Source of the DNA: Ruminococcaceae bacterium UBA866
GTDB taxonomy: Bacteria > Bacillota > Clostridia > Oscillospirales > Ruminococcaceae
NCBI GenBank assembly: GCA_002295325.1
Contig: DBGA01000083.1
Coordinates: forward strand, 875-16,857
Reading direction: 5' to 3'
Length of the DNA: 15,983 nt
The translations under genes and the position numbers were made by a program. Shown one piece after another: positions 7,411 to 14,031 of the stretch. A model generated the notes under the pieces. The model was not told the origin of the DNA. It ran no database searches and saw only the letters and a program-made list of their open reading frames with translations. Within the stretch, counting starts at the first letter, position 1. Each line of letters begins with the position of its first letter.

Positions 7411-8439
7411 ATGCGTGATACAGATTACATAATTGAAAAGCTTGAAAAGCTTGTGGCGATTAATTCACCATCAGGATTTACAAAAGAAGTAAGCGAGTAT
7501 ATTGTATTAGAACTAAGTCAAATGGGATATAAACCAATCCTAACAAAAAAGGGCGGCATTCTTTGTGATTTGGGTGGAAAAGATGTTGACAATGCTTTGC
7601 TGATGACTGCACACGTTGATACATTAGGTGGAATGATAAAAGAAATTAAATCAAACGGAAGACTTAGAATATCACCGGTTGGAGGACTACAAGCACAAAA
7701 TACCGAGGCGGAAAACTGTACGATTGTGACACGGTTTGATGGTAGTTATAGCGGAACGCTACAAATGGACAGCCCATCTGTCCATGTAAATAAGGACTAT
7801 GATAAGCAAGAGCGTACATTTGACACCATGGAGATTGTCATTGACGAGAAGGTTAGTTCCCAAGAAGACACAAAAAAGCTAGGCATCAGCGTTGGCGATT
7901 ATGTGTGTTTTGATCCTCGTATGGTGGTGACTGAAAGTGGATATATTAAGAGCAGATTTTTAGACGATAAGTTAAGTGTGGCAATTTTACTCCAATATGC
8001 AAAATATCTAAAAGATAAAGTTATTACTCCAGAGCGCAGAATATATCTTCATATTACTGTGTTTGAAGAGGTAGGTCATGGAGGTGCGGCTTCCATTCCA
8101 GAAGGTGTTACAGAAATTCTTGGAGTCGATATGGGTTGTGTTGGTGACCATTTGCAATGCAATGAGCACATGGTGTCAATCTGTGCAAAGGATAGCCGCA
8201 GTCCATCTAATTACGAGGTTACTACTGCGCTGATTAAGGCTGCAAAAGAGAACAATATTGACTATGCAGTGGATGTGTATCCGTACTATGGCTCTGATGC
8301 AGATGTTGCCCTGATTGCTGGGTATGACATTAAACATTGCCTAATCGGACCTGGAGTATATGCATCTCATGGCTATGAGCGTTCCCATAAAGATGGCATA
8401 AAAAATACCCTTGAATTGATAAAGGCTTACGTAGGATAA
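7411..8439 (+). CDS. M42-family metallo-aminopeptidase
   Basis: 342 aa, the usual length of M42 (glutamyl/tetrahedral TET) aminopeptidases, cytoplasmic enzymes that trim N-terminal residues from peptides with two metal ions. Metal and catalytic residues are visible: His68 and Asp70 in AHVDT, Asp185/186 in FLDDKLS (bridging), Glu219-Glu220 in FEEVGHGG (general base and ligand), Asp240 in GVDMG, and His326 in ERSHKDG. The PDZ-like insertion of the family occupies about residues 75-170. AGGTG (7401-7405) precedes the ATG. No terminator separates it from the YitT gene 56 bases downstream. Confidence 0.93.
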   Translation: MRDTDYIIEKLEKLVAINSPSGFTKEVSEYIVLELSQMGYKPILTKKGGILCDLGGKDVDNALLMTAHVDTLGGMIKEIKSNGRLRISPVGGLQAQNTEAENCTIVTRFDGSYSGTLQMDSPSVHVNKDYDKQERTFDTMEIVIDEKVSSQEDTKKLGISVGDYVCFDPRMVVTESGYIKSRFLDDKLSVAILLQYAKYLKDKVITPERRIYLHITVFEEVGHGGAASIPEGVTEILGVDMGCVGDHLQCNEHMVSICAKDSRSPSNYEVTTALIKAAKENNIDYAVDVYPYYGSDADVALIAGYDIKHCLIGPGVYASHGYERSHKDGIKNTLELIKAYVG

Positions 8440-8495
8440 TTAATTTTACGAGTGAAAATAACATTAAATTTATAACTTAATAAGGGGATTTGAGT

Positions 8496-9347
8496 ATGCA
8501 GGACGAAAGGTTAAAAGAGTTTGGGTGGTTAACTCTTGGAACTACACTTATGTCAATTGGTATTTATTTTTTTAAATTTCCAAATAACTTCTCCACTGGT
8601 GGAGTCAGTGGCATTTCAGTAATTTTGGGTAAGCTAATTAATGGCATCACACCCGGGGCTTTAGTGTTTATCATTAATATGGTTTTGCTAGTTATCGGTT
8701 TTATGATTTTTGGTAAAAAGTTTGGGATTAAAACTGCCTATGCAAGTATACTTATGTCAGTTCAAATTTGGATTTTAGAGTGGTTAATTCCTACGGGAAA
8801 GCCTTTCACAAATCAGCCGTTGCTAGAGCTAATGTTTGCAGTTATGCTACCAGCATTTGGTGCTGCAATATTGTTTAATATGGACGCATCTTCAGGTGGC
8901 ACAGATGTTATTGCAATGGTTTTAAAAAAATATACCGAAATAGACATTGGAAAAGCATTGCTGTTTAGTGATGCAATTATTGTACTTGGTTGTTTTTTGG
9001 TATTTGGTATGCAAACAGGCCTATTTTCACTCCTTGGGCTAGCTGCAAAGGCACTTGTGGTAGACAGTGTTATCGAGAGTATAAACCTCTGTAAATATTT
9101 CACAATAATAACTACCAAACCTCATGAGGTCTGCGACTATATTGTAAATGTGCTCAAACGTGGTGCTACAAGAATAGAGGGCGAGGGTGCCTTTACAAAT
9201 GAGGAAAAAACAGTTGTATTGACTGTCGTTCGTCGTGCGCAGGGAATACGATTGCAAAAGGAGATTAAAAGAATTGATCATAAGGCATTTGTGTTAATCA
9301 CAAACACAAGTGAAATTATCGGAAAAGGTTTTAGGGGAGCAATATAG
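8496..9347 (+). CDS. YitT-family membrane protein (YitT/DUF161 + DUF2179)
   Basis: About 283 aa. The first 200 residues hold about five hydrophobic helices and the family motif FSTGGVSGISVIL; a second repeat-like SSGGTDVIAM follows near residue 133. The last 80 residues are the soluble DUF2179 domain (VLKRGATRIEGEGAFTNEEK...). The transported substrate of this family is not firmly established. Start at ATG 8496 is chosen because AAGGGG (8482-8487) lies eight bases before it; a TTG at 8490 is too close. Middle gene of the group between the peptidase and the methyltransferase. Confidence 0.9.
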   Translation: MQDERLKEFGWLTLGTTLMSIGIYFFKFPNNFSTGGVSGISVILGKLINGITPGALVFIINMVLLVIGFMIFGKKFGIKTAYASILMSVQIWILEWLIPTGKPFTNQPLLELMFAVMLPAFGAAILFNMDASSGGTDVIAMVLKKYTEIDIGKALLFSDAIIVLGCFLVFGMQTGLFSLLGLAAKALVVDSVIESINLCKYFTIITTKPHEVCDYIVNVLKRGATRIEGEGAFTNEEKTVVLTVVRRAQGIRLQKEIKRIDHKAFVLITNTSEIIGKGFRGAI

Positions 9348-9367
9348 TAAAGAGTGGAGAGTAAATT

Positions 9368-10438
9368 GTGCTTGAATTCATAAAAGAAAAAGTGAGTTTA
9401 TGGGATTACCTAACAAAAACTACAAAGCCTATCTATATATATGGTATGGGAGATGGTGCGTTAAAAATAATTTCGGTGCTCGAACTGCATAATATAAAGC
9501 TTGCAGGAATTTATGCAAGCGATGAGTTTGTGCGTGGGCATAGCTTTTGTGGCTTTTTGGTCAAGAAACTTGACGAGGTGAAGGCTGAAGCTAATGAATT
9601 TATCACTCTGTTAGCCTTTGCAACACAACGTGAGCCCCTGATTTCTCAGATATATCAAATGTCAGAGGAGTTAGAGCTTTATGCTCCAGACGTGCCTGTT
9701 GTCAAAACAGATGATGAAATTTTTGACATTCACTATATAAAAAAGCATGAAAGTAAATTTGATTTTGTTTACAACAATCTTGCAGATGAACTATCTCGTA
9801 AAGTATTAATTAACGTGCTTAATTTCAAGGTTTCAGGAAAGATTAGCTACCTCAAGGATTGCTCAACTGAAATTGGCGAGGTGTACAATGAAATTATAAA
9901 ACCCAATGATAGGGAGCATTATGTGGACTTAGGTGCATACAATGGAGATACTGTGGTTGAGTTTTTAAGCTATGCAAACTCTGCCTCCGGAATAGTTGCA
10001 TTTGAGCCTGATAAAAAGAACTTCAAGCGACTTAATAAAACCCTGCTTGAAAAAGATATCGCTGTTAAAGCCTACAACATCGGAGCGTGGAGCTGTGAGG
10101 ACACTCTTTTTTTAAAAGGAGGAAAGGGCGGACGCAACTCCAAGTTAAATGATGATGGACAGGTTGCAGTTCCTGTCAATTCAGTGGATAATATCTTAGG
10201 TGGAGCAAAAGCTACCGTTATTAAGTTTGACGTTGAGGGCGCAGAAAAATCTGCAATTGAAGGCTGTAGAAGTACGATTGAAAAACATACCCCAAAGCTT
10301 ATGGTTTCGTCATACCATAAGAATGAAGATTTGTTTGTTTTACCTATAGAGGTGCTTAAACTTAATCCCAATTATAAGGTATTTTTACGCCATCATCCCT
10401 ACATTCCTGCGTGGGAAACAAACTATTACTTTGTATAG
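9368..10438 (+). CDS. FkbM-family SAM-dependent methyltransferase
   Basis: 356 aa. The C-terminal half is an FkbM methyltransferase: SAM motif I VDLGAYNGDTV (186-196), the acidic end of strand 2 AFEPD (211-215), and the hallmark IKFDVEGAE (285-293). The N-terminal 120 residues form an extra Rossmann-like region (YIYGMGDGALKII) seen in a group of FkbM proteins and perhaps used for nucleotide or sugar binding. FkbM enzymes O-methylate sugars or natural products; the substrate here is not known. The start is GTG (9368) with GGAGA seven bases before. It follows the YitT gene by 20 bases. Its stop codon is one base before the -35 of the tRNA promoter. Confidence 0.88.
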   Translation: MLEFIKEKVSLWDYLTKTTKPIYIYGMGDGALKIISVLELHNIKLAGIYASDEFVRGHSFCGFLVKKLDEVKAEANEFITLLAFATQREPLISQIYQMSEELELYAPDVPVVKTDDEIFDIHYIKKHESKFDFVYNNLADELSRKVLINVLNFKVSGKISYLKDCSTEIGEVYNEIIKPNDREHYVDLGAYNGDTVVEFLSYANSASGIVAFEPDKKNFKRLNKTLLEKDIAVKAYNIGAWSCEDTLFLKGGKGGRNSKLNDDGQVAVPVNSVDNILGGAKATVIKFDVEGAEKSAIEGCRSTIEKHTPKLMVSSYHKNEDLFVLPIEVLKLNPNYKVFLRHHPYIPAWETNYYFV

Positions 10439-10439
10439 C

Positions 10440-10468
10440 TTGACATTGGGTTAAAAATTTAGTATAAT
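10440..10468 (+). promoter_or_regulatory. Consensus promoter of tRNA-Ser
   Basis: Exact TTGACA (10440-10445), 17-base spacer, exact TATAAT (10463-10468). Transcription would begin about 25 bases before the mature tRNA. Confidence 0.9.
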
Positions 10469-10500
10469 ATTCGAGTTGCAACATTGTTTGTAACTCATTC

Positions 10501-10590
10501 GGAGAAGTCGCCTAGCCCGGTTTATGGCGCACGACTGGAACTCGTGTAAAGGTAACACTTTCGAGGGTTCGAATCCCTCCTTCTCCGCCA
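10501..10590 (+). tRNA. tRNA-Ser (anticodon GGA)
   Basis: A full cloverleaf with encoded CCA. The acceptor stem GGAGAAG (10501-10507) pairs with CTTCTCC (10580-10586), with discriminator G. The D stem is GCC/GGC. Anticodon stem CACGA/TCGTG holds loop CTGGAAC with GGA at 10537-10539. A long variable arm (AAAG...CTTT), typical of serine tRNAs, and T arm GAGGG-TTCGAAT-CCCTC complete it. The 3' end is a likely attachment site for the element that follows. Confidence 0.96.
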
Positions 10591-10598
10591 AAAGAATA

Positions 10599-10661
10599 GG
10601 GTAAAAAAGATATCATCGGCAGTAATGCCGATGATATCGACCTTTTCAAGGGTTTTTACCC
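10599..10661. other. Nested inverted repeats just after tRNA-Ser
   Basis: A perfect 13-bp stem (10609-10621 GATATCATCGGCA with 10626-10638) has loop GTAA. It is enclosed by a second, weaker inverted repeat GGGTAAAAA (10599-10607) and TTTTTACCC (10653-10661). The inner hairpin is followed by GACCTTTT, not by a direct T-run, so it is only a possible tRNA terminator; it could equally be part of the end structure of the integrated element. Confidence 0.6.
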
Positions 10662-10797
10662 TCAAAAATAGGCGTTTTTTTAGAGTGCATTTTCGTGGTT
10701 ATCATTTAGTGCTTTTTCGGATGTCAGTGTATTCGAACTATCACGATTTTGAACATAATAAGCTCTAAAACAAAAGTACATAGTGGCAAAATAAAAA

Positions 10798-10872
10798 GTA
10801 GCGCCCTTTTTACCAATCGCTATAAACAAGTGTTTAAGCCACTTTAAGCGACCTTTCAAAAAAGGGCGCCAC
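10798..10872 (+). repeat. Structured repeat, copy A
   Basis: Outer arms GTAGCGCCCTTTTT (10798-10811) and AAAAAGGGCGCCAC (10859-10872) pair over 13 of 14 positions. Inside are further nested pairs (TCGCT 10817-10821 with AGCGA 10847-10851; AAGTG 10828-10832 with CACTT 10840-10844), so the whole folds as one long stem. GCTCTAAAA stands 36 bases upstream (10762), as in copy B. Confidence 0.75.
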
Positions 10873-10898
10873 TCATTACAACCAAATAAAATGTAAGT

Positions 10899-10938
10899 AA
10901 GGCTCTGATTTCACAGATAAGAAATCAGAGCCTTTTTT
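10899..10938 (+). terminator. Terminator hairpin behind repeat copy A
   Basis: Perfect 14-bp stem (10899-10912 AAGGCTCTGATTTC with 10921-10934), eight-base loop, then T-run to 10938. It is followed 28 bases later by an ATG (10967) with a purine-rich ribosome site but no gene. Confidence 0.85.
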
Positions 10939-11009
10939 GCGTTTCGGGGGGAAGGAATAAGAATCGATGAATATGCTCTAAAATACAGTCACCCCACTCA
11001 AATATAAAG

Positions 11010-11063
11010 GTAGCGCCCTTTTTAATCAAAAGATTTCACAAGTGATTTAAAAAAGGGCGCCAC
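11010..11063 (+). repeat. Structured repeat, copy B
   Basis: Same outer arms as copy A (left 11010-11023, right 11050-11063, with the same single mismatch), but a shorter and different interior (AATCA 11024-11028 pairs with TGATT 11043-11047). GCTCTAAAA is 35 bases upstream (10975). Copies A and B therefore share the arms and the upstream box while their centres differ. Confidence 0.75.
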
Positions 11064-11071
11064 TTCAAATT

Positions 11072-11113
11072 AAGGCCAAGTCTATGGAGAAACCCAAGGC
11101 TTGGTCTTTTTTT
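11072..11113 (+). terminator. Terminator-like leader hairpin of the gene at 11146
   Basis: AAGGCCAAG (11072-11080) pairs with CTTGGTCTT (11100-11108), one G-T pair, followed by a T-run to 11113. The start codon comes 32 bases after the T-run, so transcription must pass this hairpin or begin within it. Confidence 0.7.
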
Positions 11114-11145
11114 ATTTCTACTAAAAACCGAAAGGATTGAGAACA

Positions 11146-11838
11146 ATGTCACGCTATTTTATGTATGGAACAAGCTTGCAGGAATCGGAACAGATGATGA
11201 TGTCTGTTCCTAATTTTTTACCGAGAACGAAAGGAATGTTTATCATGGGACAGAAAACAATTGACGAAAAGGAAGAATTCAAGAGGTGTATCTATTGCAG
11301 TGAGTACAGCAAGGGCGGCTGCCGAACGGCACATTGTCCCTATCTTTTAGACCGAGCAGATTTTGGTCAAATCGGATATGCCGATTTTATCAAGGATAGC
11401 TTTTGGGATTCAGATGACTTCTTTTTCAAGAAACGACTCAGAGGTTTGTTTCGCAGCTTCACAGGCGAATGGTTCATGTCCTCCTATCACAAGGATAGAT
11501 ATTTGTGCCGTGCACAAGGTAGCGCCCTTTTGCAAAGCACAAAGAAACAGAACCTTGCACTGCTGTATTTACTGACAGCGAATGAACAGCTTTGGAATAG
11601 AGCCAAGGATCACATCTACCCAAACAAAACTGCACTATTGGAAATCCCTCTCACCGGCATTAACACAACCTGTTATGCGTTATTTCAAGCAGCCAAAACC
11701 ATTGCAAGCGGTAAGCTCCACATCAAAGAAAATGAGCTTGCCGATAAAACTCTGATTGGTGAGGTTGCCTTTAAAACCATTATACAGTCTTTTTTAATTG
11801 CGAGATATGGCGATGAGATTATGACTGTGAAGCAGTAA
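11146..11838 (+). CDS. Cys-rich protein of unknown function, first gene of the element
   Basis: 230 aa. A likely metal-binding knuckle lies at residues 48-64: Cys48-x2-Cys51-x7-Cys59-x3-His63-Cys64 (CIYCSEYSKGGC, then AHC). The rest appears mainly helical and soluble, with aromatic-rich SFWDSDDFFFKKRLRGLFRSF at about 85-105 and two more helices toward the end. No signal or membrane segment. AAAGGA (11131-11136) lies nine bases before this ATG; a TTG at 11137 is too close. I do not recognise the family, although similar proteins occur in clostridial conjugative elements as far as I recall. Codons 125-129 (GSALL) contain a 16-base exact match to the left arm of repeat B. Confidence 0.8.
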   Translation: MSRYFMYGTSLQESEQMMMSVPNFLPRTKGMFIMGQKTIDEKEEFKRCIYCSEYSKGGCRTAHCPYLLDRADFGQIGYADFIKDSFWDSDDFFFKKRLRGLFRSFTGEWFMSSYHKDRYLCRAQGSALLQSTKKQNLALLYLLTANEQLWNRAKDHIYPNKTALLEIPLTGINTTCYALFQAAKTIASGKLHIKENELADKTLIGEVAFKTIIQSFLIARYGDEIMTVKQ

Positions 11839-11864
11839 AAAAGAGCCTGTCGAAACAGACTCTT
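11835..11864 (-). terminator. Terminator of the XRE regulator gene
   Basis: A 10-bp stem (11841-11850 with 11855-11864) with loop CGAA. Read on the minus strand, the one imperfect pair becomes G-U and the stem is followed by TTTTTT, so it works best for the minus-strand gene; it also stands just after the plus-strand stop at 11838. Confidence 0.75.
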
Positions 11865-11868
11865 ATCG

Positions 11869-12111
11869 TTACTTTGAATAGGTCATTAAATCACTGATGT
11901 CGCAGTCTAAAACAAAACAGATGCGAGTCAGCACATCAACATCCATGCGTTCGATATTTCCGTTGTACCATTTATCTGCTACCTCAAAACGAACGTCGGC
12001 AAGACGAGCTAAAGCACTGCGTGTTAAGTTCTTCTTATCCATGATTTCCTTAATATGAAAGGATATTTTGCCATAGTCTTTTATCTCAAAAATAGAATTT
12101 GCGTTACTCAT
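11869..12111 (-). CDS. Cro/C1-type (XRE) helix-turn-helix regulator
   Basis: 80 aa, a single-domain regulator. The helix-turn-helix is visible as LTRSALARLADVRFEVADKWYNG followed by the two closing helices DVLTRICFVLDCDISDLMTY, similar to short YozG-like regulators. GAGGTGAGG lies just upstream of the ATG at 12111; an in-frame GTG three codons earlier overlaps this site. It is transcribed away from the SLOG gene, and a palindrome lies over that gene's promoter, so it may control the switch between the two (inference). Confidence 0.85.
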   Translation of the reverse strand: MSNANSIFEIKDYGKISFHIKEIMDKKNLTRSALARLADVRFEVADKWYNGNIERMDVDVLTRICFVLDCDISDLMTYSK

Positions 12112-12154
12112 ATTCCTCACCTCTCTATAAATAGTCTATCTGAATTTGTTACGC

Positions 12155-12183
12155 TTGACTATTTACACATATATAGATACTAT
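12155..12183 (+). promoter_or_regulatory. Promoter of the SLOG gene
   Basis: TTGACT (12155-12160), 17-base spacer, TACTAT (12178-12183). Unlike its neighbours, this gene has its own recognisable promoter and no terminator-like leader. Confidence 0.65.
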
Positions 12184-12194
12184 GTATATAGTAT
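12177..12194. promoter_or_regulatory. Palindrome over the -10, possible operator
   Basis: ATACTAT (12177-12183) and ATAGTAT (12188-12194) are perfect inverted repeats around GTAT. They cover the -10 and the start of transcription of the SLOG gene. The XRE protein encoded on the other strand is the obvious candidate to bind. Confidence 0.5.
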
Positions 12195-12214
12195 TATTTG
12201 AAAGGAGATATAAT

Positions 12215-12730
12215 ATGCAAACAAAAGAACATTCACTCTGTTTCACCGGTCATCGCAGTGAAAAGCTACCTAAGACAGAGCAAGAAATGGAGCATCTGAA
12301 ACAAAAGCTTTTAGCTGAAATTGACAATGCAATCGAAAACGGCATTGATACCTTCTATATGGGAGTCTGCTATGGATTTGATTTACTTGCTGCCCAAATG
12401 GTGCTACGAAGGAAAAAGGTTATTTCACTGAATAAGCCAACACAAAATTCAATTAAACTTGTAGCAATAATTCCATTTGAGGAGCAAGCTTCTCGATGGA
12501 GCGAGAAAGACAGAGAACTTTACTTTGACTATACTCTGCCCTACTGTGATGAGGTCGTTACACTAAATACGCACTACAAGCAAGGCTGTTACCATGAACG
12601 CAACCGATATATGGTAGACCGATGTAGCAAGATGATTGCCTATTATGACGGTGGATCAGGCGGAACAGCGTACACAGTAAACTATGCAAAAACAAATGGT
12701 TTGGAAATCACAAATCTATACGCAATATAA
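12215..12730 (+). CDS. SLOG-family protein (DUF1273/YpsA-like)
   Basis: 171 aa. The N-terminal LCFTGHRSEKLP and the later GVCYGFDLLAAQMVLRR are hallmarks of the DUF1273 branch of the SLOG superfamily, Rossmann-like proteins thought to bind nucleotides or nucleotide-derived ligands. C-terminal MIAYYDGGSGGTAYTVNYAK completes the fold (glycine loop near residue 150). Such genes are frequent in clostridial mobile elements and phages; their cellular role is unproven, and B. subtilis YpsA has been linked to cell division. AAAGGAG (12201-12207) seven bases before decides this ATG over several upstream in-frame codons. It has its own promoter. Confidence 0.88.
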   Translation: MQTKEHSLCFTGHRSEKLPKTEQEMEHLKQKLLAEIDNAIENGIDTFYMGVCYGFDLLAAQMVLRRKKVISLNKPTQNSIKLVAIIPFEEQASRWSEKDRELYFDYTLPYCDEVVTLNTHYKQGCYHERNRYMVDRCSKMIAYYDGGSGGTAYTVNYAKTNGLEITNLYAI

Positions 12731-12735
12731 CGGTT

Positions 12736-12768
12736 AGAGTCACTTCAATTTGAAGTGGCTCTTTTTTT
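12736..12768 (+). terminator. Terminator after SLOG gene, also leader hairpin of the ArdA-like gene
   Basis: A 12-bp stem (12736-12747 AGAGTCACTTCA with 12751-12762, one G-T pair), three-base loop, then seven T. The TTG start of the next gene is 30 bases after the T-run. Confidence 0.85.
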
Positions 12769-12798
12769 ATACCCTAAATCAGAAATGGAGGAACAAAA

Positions 12799-14004
12799 TT
12801 GAATATTAGAATTAAAACAAAAGACAGCATCACAGGTTTTACAATACCTTGCAGCGAAGAACAAATCGACAAGCTTTGTGAGGTTCTCGGTATCCACAAT
12901 AACAGTCAAGCTGTGATAACAGTCGATAGTGTGTATATGGACGACAGAGCCAATGCTCTACTCCAAAACAAGACCTTTAATCTCGACAAAATTAACTTCC
13001 TTGCCAAAAGACTGGACAGCTTTGACGGAAAGGAAATGACCACATTCTATGCAATAGCTTACGGCGAACAGATTGAAGATATCGACAGCCTCATCAATCT
13101 CACCTTTAACACCCACTGTGCCAGCGTTGTGAAGGATTTCAGCGACCTTAACGCCATAGGCAAGAGTATGTACCTCATAGAGCAAGGTGGCGTGACTATG
13201 GAGGAATTAAACCAACTGAATGGCGAGGAATATTTTAAAAATGTGCTTGCGGATAACCCTAATCCGTTGGTAACGCCATACGGCATTCTCTATAAAAACA
13301 AAAATGAGTTTGAACAGGTCTATGACGGCATCCACTTCCCCGAATATTACTGGGAAGAAAATATGGGAACCGTCGCACTGGGTAAGGACGGCTTTGCGGA
13401 ATACCTCTACCTGCCTTATGTTGAAACAGAGCTTACCAAGGCACTGGAACGATTGGGTGCAAGAGATGTTTCCGAGTGCCGGGTCACATTGGACAGCACC
13501 ATATTTAATGATGAGATGAAGAATATCCTCAAAGCCTTACCGAAAAACAGCCAAGAGGAAATTAACGGCATCAATCATATTGCCAAGAGAATTGCTGACA
13601 TGGGTACTAAAGAAATGTCATATCTCAATAATCTTGCAGGTGACTTACAGCCACAAACCATGAAAGACCTTGATGCAATTTTCGACAGTGCCTATGAATT
13701 TGAAATGTTCGATGGAATATATAACGCCAAGGATTACGGCAGATATATGATCTGTGACAGTGGACACTTCGAGTACGATGAGAACTTAGAGGAATATATC
13801 GACTTCGAGAGATACGGCAGTCAAAGACTGAAATGTGAAAACGGCGCATTTACAAGTGCGGGATACCTTGTCTATCACGGCTACAACCAAAATCTCGCTG
13901 AAATGCTTACCGAAATCGGTATTGAAATTCCGTCACAACAAACACAAACACTCAAACTGTATATGCCCCTCAAAGGCAGCACCTACTATGATGAAAATGA
14001 TTAG
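12799..14004 (+). CDS. ArdA-like antirestriction protein, part before an in-frame TAG
   Basis: 401 aa ending in TAG, but the same frame stays open for a further 149 codons. The family in Tn1549-like elements, usually annotated as antirestriction protein ArdA, runs on past this point, as I recall. DNA-mimic ArdA proteins block type I restriction enzymes when the element enters a new cell. The protein is acidic, in keeping with this. Two regions look like an internal duplication: residues 65-129 (INFLAKRLDSFDGKEM...) and 257-321 (INGINHIAKRIADMGTKEM...), each ending in a Y/M-rich strand. Start is TTG 12799 with GGAGG (12787-12791) seven bases before. The family name rests on recall of similar annotated proteins. 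Confidence 0.72.
   Translation: MNIRIKTKDSITGFTIPCSEEQIDKLCEVLGIHNNSQAVITVDSVYMDDRANALLQNKTFNLDKINFLAKRLDSFDGKEMTTFYAIAYGEQIEDIDSLINLTFNTHCASVVKDFSDLNAIGKSMYLIEQGGVTMEELNQLNGEEYFKNVLADNPNPLVTPYGILYKNKNEFEQVYDGIHFPEYYWEENMGTVALGKDGFAEYLYLPYVETELTKALERLGARDVSECRVTLDSTIFNDEMKNILKALPKNSQEEINGINHIAKRIADMGTKEMSYLNNLAGDLQPQTMKDLDAIFDSAYEFEMFDGIYNAKDYGRYMICDSGHFEYDENLEEYIDFERYGSQRLKCENGAFTSAGYLVYHGYNQNLAEMLTEIGIEIPSQQTQTLKLYMPLKGSTYYDEND
14002..14004 (+). other. In-frame amber codon splitting the ArdA-like gene
   Basis: Codons before the TAG end ...GSTYYDEND and the same frame continues GDLYQTDYEMEVYPEE... without another stop until 14454. A single base change from GAG, CAG or AAG would explain it. 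TAG is a normal stop for the YitT and FkbM genes on this chromosome, so general reassignment is unlikely. Confidence 0.8.
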
Positions 14005-14031
14005 GGTGACCTTTACCAAACGGATTATGAA

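Larger units (their letters stand above)
10591..11145. other. Non-coding left end of the putative integrative element
   Basis: No gene is convincing in these 555 bases. They hold, in order: the nested inverted repeats next to the tRNA; an imperfect direct repeat (AGTGCATTTTCG at 10684, AGTGCTTTTTCG at 10708); repeat unit A with its terminator; a ribosome-site-like stretch with an ATG that runs into a stop after four codons (10967); repeat unit B with its terminator; and the ribosome site of the gene at 11146. Confidence 0.6.

Noticed and set aside
10798..11063. CRISPR array or type III toxin-antitoxin RNA repeats
   Set aside because: Only two units, far apart, with unlike interiors, and no cas genes or toxin-like protein beside them.
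12112..12160. Promoter of the XRE regulator on the minus strand
   Set aside because: Several weak -10/-35 pairs can be drawn but none is better than chance in this AT-rich stretch.
14002..14004. Genome-wide reassignment of TAG to an amino acid
   Set aside because: The YitT and FkbM genes end normally at TAG, and no second interrupted frame is seen.
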